From the NCBI GenBank assembly GCA_023052935.1, contig CM041295.1, positions 24,633,575 through 24,697,574 of the forward strand: a stretch of DNA of 64,000 nucleotides, in the 5' to 3' direction. A program made the translations under genes and the position numbers. The notes beneath the pieces were generated by a model. It searched no databases. It worked only from the letters and a program-made list of their open reading frames with translations, and was not told the origin of the DNA. Positions 55,014 through 64,000 of this stretch are shown here, piece after piece. The DNA comes from Piezodorus guildinii. Taxonomy: Eukaryota > Arthropoda > Insecta > Hemiptera > Pentatomidae. Each line of letters opens with the position of its first letter. The first letter of the stretch is position 1.

Positions 55014-55189
55014 CAATTCTTTCATAAATTTATTATATAACAATTTTATTCCTACTCTACGATTCGGGGTATTTCCTTATCTCCAGGATTTATGTTGATT
55101 TTCACAAAAACGTCTTCTAATGTTCTAAATATGGTTGTAATTATTTTCCATATAAAAATTCATAATCATAATAATTTAACCGGAAGAAA

Positions 55190-55600
55190 CATGAAGTCAT
55201 GATTACTAAAATGTTTCTCAATTCTTTCATGAACTTTTAATGTAAATCATTCGAACTGTTTAGAGAGTAACTTTATGAAGACTGTCGTGACTGAATACCT
55301 AAACATAGAAACTTAAATCATCTATAGAACCTATACAATTCAGTAGAATGAACAACAAGCTATAGCTAATTTGGCGCTCTTTTTCCAATTTCATGATATA
55401 CATTGATTCAACACTTCATAGAGAAACATTTGAAAACAAAATAAAAAAGTATGCTGAGCTCTACACACGACTTACATTTACCTCAGTTGTTAAAATCAAT
55501 TCAAGTATTTATAAATTCAGTTAGAGATAAAAGAAGTTTAAAAACTTAAGCTTCGATAGAAACAATTATATTATTAGTGACAACAATCATTTATTTTTAT
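55190..55600. repeat. Dispersed repeat, second copy
   Basis: Closely matches 5650-6090 (shared ACTTTATGAAGACTGTCGTG, TAAACATAGAAACTTAAATC). Non-coding. Confidence 0.6.
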
Positions 55601-55669
55601 CGCATTTTCACCACTTTCCATTACCTTTTAAAATTTTGTGAATGCGATAATATTACTTTCACTTACCTA

Positions 55670-56010
55670 TTTATGAAATATATAGTAAGGGAAAGTATTG
55701 CAATCGGGAAAATTTTCGAATTCCAGTTTTCAACGGAAATACACGTTTTAGGGTCCCCTAAGTCCCAATAACCAAGTCCCGCAAAATGGTCTGTGTGTTC
55801 GTGGGTCCGTGTGTGGTAACTCTAGCGTAAAAATGAAAACGTACAGAACTGAAATTTCATATTTAAGACTACTATACGCCCGAGATGTTACAGCAACTTT
55901 TTCACTAAAATCGGTTGACCGGAAGTCCTACTTTATCCCAAGCATTTAGTACCTTTTTAGAATTTTCTCAAAAACGGCTATAACGATTTTGATTAACGGC
56001 TATAATGATT
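55670..56010 (-). repeat. Dispersed repeat family A copy
   Basis: Reads TTATGAAATATATAGTAAGG, ACACGTTTTAGGGTCCCCTA and CTATACGCCCGAGATGTTAC, as in 23770-24200. Non-coding. Confidence 0.65.
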
Positions 56011-56034
56011 TGATTATATAACATCATGATTGAA

Positions 56035-56824
56035 CAGGGAAATACCTAGAAAGTTAGTAAACCTAGTAGAGATGTGTTTGTCGGAAACATTCCATTAAGT
56101 TAGAATCGGTCATAATTACTCCGAGAGATTTGAGGTGCGATCGGGTTTGAAACAGGGTGACTCCCTTTCACCTGTGTTATTTAATATAGCTTTAAAATAT
56201 TTCATAAAAAAGGTGATGTGTACCGAGAAAGGCTTAAATATGGGTGACAAGATTCCGGTTTTGGGATATGCCGACGATCTGGTACTGCTAGGTGAAGACA
56301 CGGAAACCATACAACTAAATACAAGTGTGTTAATAAAAACCGGTTAGTTAATAGTTCGCGGCTTCTATCTAAAAACTTAAAGGTTAGAATTTATAAAACT
56401 ATTATTCTTCCAACGGTTCTTTACGGATGTGAAACGTGGCCGCTTACTTTGAAGGATGAACAACGGCTTAAGGTGTTCGAAAATAAGGTATTGCGTAAAA
56501 TATTTGGTCCGAAGAGAGATGAGTCCACTGGGGAGTTTAGAAGGTTGCACAACGCGGAATTGCGGAACTTGTATCCTGTGAATATAATTGAGCTCATTGC
56601 ATCGCGGAGACTCAAATGGGCGAGTAAAGTTGTTGGGCTCGATGACGAGCGGATTCCGAGAAAGTTGGTATTTGCTGATCCGACTGGTAGGCGACCGAAA
56701 GGTAGGCCGAAACGTAGATGGGAGGATTGCGTTAAGGCTGATCTCGGGCTTGAATGGTGAACATTGGACGAGTCTGTGTAGGGGGAATTTGGTGGTATCG
56801 GCATCGAAACTTCGGGTTCGCTGA
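56035..56824 (+). mobile_element. RTE-like retrotransposon, internally deleted
   Basis: Frames include RSGLKQGDSLSPVLFNIALK and GYADDLVLLGED (the catalytic YADD) at 56135-56347, then after a deletion LPTVLYGCETWPLTLKDEQR and IASRRLKWASKVVGLDDERI to the C-terminus at 56760. The 3' end has CGCTGAGCCTATTATTATTA. Between the YADD block and the C-terminal part, RT thumb sequence is missing. It is the intact reference for the interrupted copy at 21290-22310. Confidence 0.8.
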
Positions 56825-56939
56825 GCCTATTATTATTATGTTAATATTGTGTTCAAAAAATGCATAAACAAATATTTGTTCAGTTTTTTCCTTTAGTTGT
56901 TTATCAAATTCGCTCAACGTGCATATTTATCTGTTAATT

Positions 56940-57425
56940 ATCAATGGTAACAAGATAATATAGTTATTTTTATAGAATCTACAAAATTAAAGGTACTTTA
57001 GAGGAAGAAAATTTAAAATATCTGCATTTAAGCCCCATCAAATTATTTCAATCAGAATGAAACCTACATGATATCAAAGCCCATCAACTTTTACATCAAT
57101 GTAGAGATTTCAATCAAAATAGTTGCGGCCGTTTTTTAGTAAATCGTAAAAAGGTGCCAAATGCATGCCATAAAGTGGCTCTTCTGGTTTGCTCATTTTG
57201 ATGAAAATGTTGCAGTAACATCTCTGGCGTATAGTTGTCGTAAATATGAAATTTCAGTTTTACTTTCATTTTCACGCTAGACTTGACTTTTTTGCGTGAC
57301 TTGGTCATATCGACCGAGGGGACCCTAAAACGTGTATTTCCGGTGAAAACTCGAATTCGAAAATTTTCACGATCGCAATATTTTCCCTACCTATATATTT
57401 CTTATATAGGTAAGTGAAAGTATTA
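56940..57425 (+). repeat. Dispersed repeat family A, long copy
   Basis: A long copy, running from GATAATATAGTTATTTTTAT through AGAGGAAGAAAATTTAAAAT, GGGGACCCTAAAACGTGTAT and ATTTTCACGATCGCAATATT to TATATAGGTAAGTGAAAG. It shows the undisturbed junction where the errantivirus inserted in the 6.2-kb copy. A 64-codon minus-strand frame in it is not a gene. Confidence 0.65.
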
Positions 57426-57693
57426 GTAGATGCATTTATGTAAGCGAAATGGATAAAAAAAATAGTAACCCAAATGTCCATTGTTTCCCAGGGGATAATT
57501 ATGGGTGTTCAGAAAAAAAACACATATTTACTCTTCACTTGGTTCAATAAATTTGAATATTAAGCATTAAATAATACTAAAATATAAAATGAAAATGAAA
57601 TTTGAAATATAAATTAAAGAGGGAAAGTTGGAAAATTTAGTTTCTGAATAATGTAAATGCCATAATCCCTTTTTTTTCAAGTCCATTATATTT
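57426..57693. other. No recognised feature
   Basis: AT-rich spacer before foldback element 2. Confidence 0.35.
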
Positions 57694-60600
57694 TATAGCA
57701 TTTCCAAGTCAATTGTAACCTTTTCCAAGTCAAATGTAACTTTTTCCAAGTCAAATGTAACCTTTTCCAAGTCAAATGTAACCCTTTCCATTTCAAATGT
57801 CACCTTTTCCATTTCAAATGTCACCTTTTCCAAGTCAAATGTCACCTTTTCCATTTCAAATGTTACCTTTTCCAAGTCAAATGTCACCTTTTTCTTCACT
57901 TCTAGCCTTAAATATTCCGTTTTTATTTATTTATTTATTGAAAAATAATTAGTTTAATTAAAATTATGACTTTTTTAATAATTTTGGCATATCCTATCGC
58001 TATTTTTTTCTGTTTTTTAGATATTTGATAATAAGTTCTGTTTTTTACGAACTAATATTTAAAAAAATTAATTATTGTCTATTTAGTTTTAAGATAGTTG
58101 TTGATTTTGAATTTTTAGAGGGAAGGGATACTTTTTGGGAATAATTAACGTGTTTTCGGGTATTATAATTACGTTTTTCGAGATGTATTTTTTATCACTC
58201 GCGTGCATATTAACTCGCATTTGCTTTTAATGTTTTTTATTGATATAGGGATTAATTAATGTGCTTTCGGGTGGATATGATTACGTTTTTCGAGCGGTAT
58301 TTTTTATCGCCCTCGTTTATTTTAACTAAAATTTACTTTTTATATTTTTTATTGATATAGGGATTAATTATTGTGCTTTCGGGTGGTTATGATTAAGTTT
58401 TTTGAGCTGTATTTTTTATCGATCATGGGTATTTCAACTCGCATATACTTTTAATGTTTTTTATTAATATAGGGATTAATTATTGTGCTTTCGGGTGGTT
58501 ATGAATTCGTTTTTTCGAGCTGTATTTTTTATCGCTCATAGGTATTTCAACTCGCATTTACTTTTTATGTTTTTTATTGATATAGGGATTAATTATTGTG
58601 CTTTCGGGTGGTTATGAATACGTTTTTTGAGCTGTATTTTTTATCGCTCATGGGTTTTTCAACTCGCATTTACTTTTTATGTTTTTTATTGATATAGGGA
58701 TTAATTATTGTGCTTTCGGGTGGTTATGATTAAGTTTTTGATGGATATTGGGATTGATTATTTTGCTTTTAGTTCTCATTATAACGTTGTTGGAATATAC
58801 ATCATTTAGCTTTTTTTTTATTTATTTATTTTTATTTAATATTTTTATTATTATTTTTTTTATAAAAGGATTAGTTATAGTTCCTTTTATAGCGTCCTGA
58901 GTAAGTTTTTTCAACTAAATATTTTATAATGGACCCACTTTCTCACTTTTTCATACAATTATCTGATAATTTAATTGAGGAATCGTTTATTCTATTTTCG
59001 GGTGTTCTTATAACATTATTTGAACCTTATTTGTTATCGCTTTTACTCATTTTAAGTTACTGTTCCTATTTCATAAATATTTGATAGAGGGATCGTTTAT
59101 AGTGTTTTGTGGAATACTAATAGAGTTTATGACATTTTTTTATAGCTAGTGCACATTTTACCTTAAATAAAAAGTGATCTAGAACAATGCGCAATCGCGA
59201 TGTAACACCCAGTTAAAAAAAGTAATCGGAACGTGCAAAAACACAACAAATAATTTTTACTTCAAATTATAACATAATATCTACGGTATGTAGAAATTTC
59301 CAAGCGCATAAAAGATTAATGTTCAAAACACGTAATCAGAATCCCCTAAAACAAAAACAAAGAAACACCACTCTATCAAAATATAAAATGATATTAGCTC
59401 TAAGTTGAAACGAGCGCGAGCTATAGAATAAGCAGTCCAAAAAAAGTTTTTTCATAACCACCCAAAAACACAAGTATAGATCCCCTATAACAATAAAAAG
59501 ATTAGAAGTAAATGCAACTTGGAATGCGAACAAGCGACAATAAATACAGCTCAAAAAACGTAATTACAACACCCGGAAAGACAATTACTAACCTATATAT
59601 CAATAAAAAACATTAAAAGTAAATGCGAGTTGAAATACCCATGAGCGATAAAAAAAACAGCTCGAAAAACGTAATCAGAACCACCCGAAAGCACATTAAG
59701 TAATCCCTATATCAATAAAAAACATTAAAAGTAAATGCGAGTTGAAATACGCATGAGCGATAAAAGATAGAGCTCAAAAAACGTAATCATAACCACCCGA
59801 AAGCACAATAATTAATCCCTATATCAATAAAAAACATTAAAAGTAAATGCGAGTTGAAATACCCATGAGCGATAAAAAATACAGCTCGAAAAACGTAATC
59901 ATAACCACCCGAAAGCACATTAAGTAATCCCTATATCAATAAAAAACATTAAAAGTAAATGCGAGTTGAAATACACATGAGCGATAAAAGATAGAGCTCA
60001 AAAAACGTTTTCATAACCACCCGAAAGCACATTAATTAATCCCTATATCAATAAAAATCATTAAAAATAAATGCGAGTTAATATGCCAGCGAGCGATAAA
60101 ATATACATCTCGAAAAACGTAATTATAATTCCCGAAAACACATTAATTAATCCCTATATCAATAAAAAACATAAAAAGTAAATGCGAGTTAAAAAACCCA
60201 TGAGCGATAAAAAGATACAGCTAGAAAAACGTAATTACAAGACCCGCAAATACAATTAATAACCTATATATCTATAAAAAACATCAAAAGTTAATGCGAG
60301 TTGAAATACCCATGAGCGATAAAAGATAGAGCTCAAAAAACCTATTCATAACCACCCGAAAGCACAATAATTAATCCCTATATCAATAAAAAACATAAAA
60401 AGTAAATGCGAGTTGAAATACCCATGAGCGATAAAAAATACAGCTCGAAAAACGTACTTATAATACCCGAAAACACATTAATTAATCCCTATATCAATAA
60501 AAAACATTAAAAATAAACGCAAGTTAATTTGCACGCGAGTGATAAAAAATACATCTCGAAAAACGTAATTATAATACCCGAAAACACGTTAATTATTCCC

Positions 60601-61042
60601 AAAAAGTATCCCTTCCCTCTAAAAATTCAAAATCAACAACTATCTTAAAACTAAATAGACAATAATTAATTTTTTTAAATATTAGTTCGTAAAAAACAGA
60701 ACTTGTTATCAAATATCTAAAAAACAGAAAAAAATAGCGATAGGATATGCCAAAATTATTAAAAAAGTCATAATTTTAATTAAACTAATTATTTTTCAAT
60801 AAATAAATAAATAAAACGGAATATTTAAGACTAGAAGTGAAGAAAAAGGTGACATTTGACTTGGAAAAGGTAACATTTGAAATGGAAAAGGTGACATTTG
60901 ACTTGGAAAAGGTGACATTTGAAATGGAAAAGGTGACATTTGAAATGGAAAGGGTTACATTTGACTTGGAAAAGGTTACATTTGACTTGGAAAAAGTTAC
61001 ATTTGACTTGGAAAAGGTTACAATTGACTTGGAAATGCTATA
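57694..61042. mobile_element. Foldback element 2 (21-bp and 112-bp tandem repeats)
   Basis: A 3.35-kb inverted repeat, mirror sum 118736. The ends are TATAGCATTTCC and GGAAATGCTATA. Each arm begins with about nine 21-bp units (core TTTTCCAAGTCAAATG or TTTTCCATTTCAAATG), then unique sequence, then an array of units of about 112 bp containing GGGATTAATTATTGTGCTTT and CGGGTGGTTATGA. The left array has about five to six units (58150-58740), the right about nine to ten (59560-60600). The 21-nt units translate as repeated 7-residue EKVTFDL/M; the frames at 57899-57693 and 60837-61064 are such readings and not genes. Confidence 0.75.
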
Positions 61043-61359
61043 TATAGTATTTTACATCCTATAATGCGGTTCCCAGAGTATTTATATGTTAATACAGTAA
61101 ATAATGTACAGTTATCAATCTACCAAAAAATGATTAAAAAGGTAGTCCACAGTGTGTTCGTCGCCGATGTGTTATTCTACAATTATATTTTTCAAGTCCA
61201 TTATATACTGGTCAATTAATTTGAAATCGTCTTATTTTAATTAACTTTTCAGGTCAACACTTATAATTTTTTTTTTTTACTAGTTATTCTCCATGCTCCC
61301 CTGAATAAAAAAACGTAGTTAAAAGAATTTTCTTGCTAATATTTTTTGTGTTGTTGGCA
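61043..61359. other. No recognised feature
   Basis: AT-rich sequence; nothing coding. Confidence 0.35.
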
Positions 61360-62180
61360 TTTTAAGTCAGCTTTTAGGCTGAAAATATGTGTTGGGAAAA
61401 TCTTTCTAATTCTTGTAATTTCGTAGATATCAAACCAAAACAAAGACTAAAAATAAGGTAAGAATATGCTTTATATTTTTTGTTCCTGTAGTGCTGTAGG
61501 ATAAAAATTTGTGGCTGAGAACTCAGTTTGTTTTCGAAATATAATACATTAAACATTTTAGTGTTTTGTTTTTTATCTTAATATAATTAATTTTTTAGAA
61601 GTATATATATGATTAATTGTTTAAAGTTTTATTTCTTTTTTAGTTAGATTATGATATTGGTAAGTTATATATCTTTTTTTTTTTGTTTCATTATATAAAT
61701 TAAGCTGGTATGTAGTACATTACTATTCAGTTTGAATTTCAATTATTATTATTATTATTTCAGTCATTGTATTGTAATGTATTTTTTTTTTTGTATGATT
61801 TACCACCTGTAATTGGGCCTAGCCCTGTTGGTGGATGATGTAAAATAAAATTAAATTAAACATTTCTGCCTTGCCAGAGTTGCCCGCATCTTATCAACCT
61901 TCATATAGCGCGCTAAAAGTTACAGTTGATGTAAAAATTTTTAACCATTTTCTTGGCTACTGAGGTAATGTGCTGCAAAGACCAAAATTGTAGGTAGTAC
62001 TCTCATTATTATTCTAGTTTTTGTTCCATTCTGAAATTTACAAACTTACAAGAGTTAATAATTTTTCAAGAAAACGTTATTTTATCAGCGAAGATAATTT
62101 TATACCTCTGAAACCAGCATAGTCTTAATAACCAAATTTATATCACTTATACTCATCGTATTGATGTGCAATCTGTATTA
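61360..62180. repeat. Pieces of the 18-kb TIR family around a LINE tail
   Basis: 61377-61500 matches 18227-18350 in the same orientation and 61960-62180 matches 18590-18790 inverted. Between them, 61740-61860 ends TTGGGCCTAGCCCTGTTGGT, GGATGATG and TAAAATAAAATTAAATTAAA, the look of a non-LTR retrotransposon 3' end. No coding sequence remains. Confidence 0.45.
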
Positions 62181-62249
62181 GTTTTATAATTGTTCACTAA
62201 AATATTTCAATTTCCCTGTTTAAACTGTTCTATTGATATTTGTTAGTTT

Positions 62250-62525
62250 GTTTATCCATTCAAAGTCACTTTATGCTACTGTGTGGCTATTCGCACATGC
62301 TAAAGTGAAAGTACTAAAGTTTTCCTATCAAGGTTTAATTAGGAGAAGAATCTTTAACGAGTAATGAACATCACACAGGCTCGGGATCACCATTTTACGT
62401 TTTCTGTTAAGGATGGCATAACCTAGGAGTTTTTAGTCCCTTTAAATAAACCTAGGGGAATCTGCTGTTTTTGGGCGTAGAAGGCTGTTATACTAGCTAC
62501 TACACCACAGGTGGCCCTGGCAATA
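62250..62525 (-). mobile_element. tRNA-derived SINE
   Basis: Minus strand head CCACCTGTGGTGTAGTAGCT (A-box-like), tail CATAAAGTGACTTTGAATGG, as in the copies at 19428-19702 and 51610-51870. The B box is eroded. Confidence 0.5.
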
Positions 62526-62556
62526 GATATTTAACTATTAACAATGATAATAAAAT

Positions 62557-62576
62557 TACCAATATATATATATAGT

Positions 62577-62612
<36 letters not shown>
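62557..62612. repeat. (TA)n microsatellite
   Basis: Two TA runs separated by TAGTCCA. Confidence 0.9.
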
Positions 62613-62964
62613 CATATACTTTAATAAAATCATTAACTTTAAAACAAATTCTAAACATTTAAATTGTCTTTACGGTGATGTTATTATAAAATAAAAAATA
62701 TAGAACAATATGGATTGGTCTTATTGATAATAACAAACATGTGTTATCATAATAATAAAACGTACATATACGGAAGTAAGTGCAAGTCGTGTGTTGCGTG
62801 CACCAGATTTTTTTTTTTCATTTGTAAATTATGTAACGTTGTAAGTGGTTAATTATCTATTGTACAATTTAAAAATATTTGTATGAGTATCAATTTGTTA
62901 TGATGTAATGGAATAACGTTTTTGATTTAAGTATATTATAGTATTTAATATTTACCTATTTTTA
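62613..62964. other. No recognised feature
   Basis: AT-rich. ACGGAAGTAAGTGCAAGTCG followed by TGTGTTGCG resembles 24855-24895, so a short dispersed repeat may be present. Confidence 0.35.
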
Positions 62965-63415
62965 TAAATGCTATCAAGATGAAATGGTTATTTTTTCTAA
63001 TTTACGAAAATAAAGATGTCGGCATTTAAGCCCTGTCATACTATTTCAATCAGAATAAAATTTACATGATATTAAAGTCCATTTTTGACATCTAGATTTT
63101 AGAGAACATAGTAAAAAACTTGCGTAATTCATGGTATAAATTGGCTCTTCTGGTTCGCCGATTTTGTTAAAAAAGTTGCTGTAACATCTCAGGCATGTAA
63201 GCTCCTTAAATATAAAATATCAGTTATATATAACTCATCGTTTTTGATCTAGACTGACTACAACACACACATCCACGGACCATTTTTTAGGAATTGGTCA
63301 TTTAGATTCAGGAGACCCTAAAACGCGTATTTCCGGAAAAAAATTCGAATTAGAAAATTTTCACGATCGCAATATTTTCCCATACTATATCTTTCATATA
63401 TAGGTAAGTGAAAGC
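62965..63415 (+). repeat. Dispersed repeat family A copy
   Basis: Same order as 56940-57425: AGATGAAATGGTTATTTTTT, TTCAGGAGACCCTAAAACGC, TCACGATCGCAATATTTTCC, ATATATAGGTAAGTGAAAG. Non-coding. Confidence 0.65.
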
Positions 63416-63811
63416 AAAAAAAAAAATTCAACTCAACACCAATGAAAAAACGTATAGAATTTTTTTCAACATAGAATTACTCTATAAAGTTTAATCAAAA
63501 TCGGCAGCGGATACACCTTGCATACCCGTTGTTGCTAAAATGTAGAATAACTTAATACCTAATAGATCAGTAAAATTCAAGCAGTGAAATCCAAGACCTG
63601 GAATAACGAATGTTTCTTTTTACCTCTATGTCCGGAGAGTCAAAGCTTAACGCACCCTTAGGCATCGCTACTGTTTCATCGACTAACGGAGAACAATTTC
63701 TTTAAAGACAGATAAGGAAAGACCTTGGAAACATGTGACAGATTTTAAACCGTTATTCCCTCCAAGATTCAATTTCTCGCGAAGTATAATTCTTAGGTAT
63801 TTTCAAAAATT
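63416..63811. other. No recognised feature
   Basis: AT-rich, non-coding as far as visible. Confidence 0.35.
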
Positions 63812-64000
63812 GAGACGTTGATTTCCAAAAGGTACTAAAGGACATTTTTTTCGAAATTGATAATTTGACATATTTGTATACTAATGGGTTAGTTTTATCT
63901 AAATACATCATCAGATTTTATCTAAAAAACATAGGAATCCTTTAAAAACGTATTTGAAAATTGCATTTCATTCCAAAAGGTACTAAATCCACACTTCATT
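63812..64000 (+). mobile_element. Family X TIR element, truncated by window edge
   Basis: Starts GAGACGTTGATTTCCAAAAG after AATT and follows 43721-43910 (ACATATTTGTATACTAATGG, ATTCCAAAAGGTACTAAATC) to the end of the window. Confidence 0.7.

Noticed and set aside
59336..59554. 72-codon ORF rich in Phe/Leu
   Set aside because: It lies in the centre of foldback 2 and shows no motif.

Overview
The window is eukaryotic, AT-rich and dominated by transposable elements. It most likely comes from an insect with a large, repeat-rich genome: intron-split genes, Jockey, RTE and mariner families, an errantivirus with env, tRNA-like SINEs and piggyBac-like hairpins all fit. The order of insect cannot be fixed from the sequence; beetle-like is only a guess. 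The one host gene recognised is dihydropyrimidine dehydrogenase (DPYD; su(r) in Drosophila). It lies on the minus strand with five coding exons at 13239-13129, 12837-12670, 5336-5175, 3334-3156 and 1608-1485, and runs off the left edge. Its first exon was not found.

Left part (1-14.4 kb): DPYD introns filled with Jockey 3' ends, two piggyBac-like MITEs (one a near-perfect 94-bp hairpin), dispersed repeats and a plus-strand errantivirus (6571-12554). The virus has 228-bp LTRs, open gag and env, a -1 slippery heptamer and a protease, but its pol is gutted. A solo LTR with a TTAT duplication follows. At 14.5-17.8 kb an RTE-type retrotransposon sits inside a Jockey copy with an 11-bp duplication.

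18-27 kb: a TIR element, a SINE, a 1.15-kb inverted repeat whose half-copy has jumped into an RTE-like fragment, and degraded retrotransposons. Many repeats here carry a hairpin followed by GAAACGT that resembles a hammerhead ribozyme core.

27.45-39.59 kb holds the most remarkable object: a 12.14-kb near-perfect palindromic element inserted in a defective mariner, with an exact 6-bp duplication (CTACCA) and AG...CT termini, as in Polinton/Maverick elements. Each arm carries the same two genes. One is a 213-aa protein with two zinc fingers that resembles the N-terminal part of Polinton/adintovirus-type PolB proteins and stops early. The other is a small spliced gene for a basic, possibly OB-fold protein. 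The outer parts are arrays of promoter-like modules. No capsid, integrase, ATPase or complete polymerase is present, so the element must be non-autonomous.

40-64 kb: mariner deletion derivatives, a TIR family with TTCCAAAAGG termini (including three copies in a row), mariner relics, and two foldback elements (51.4-52.6 and 57.7-61.0 kb) that share TATAGC...GCTATA ends and subterminal 21-bp tandem repeats. RTE-like fragments, SINEs and further dispersed repeats fill the rest. No host gene was recognised to the right of 13.3 kb.
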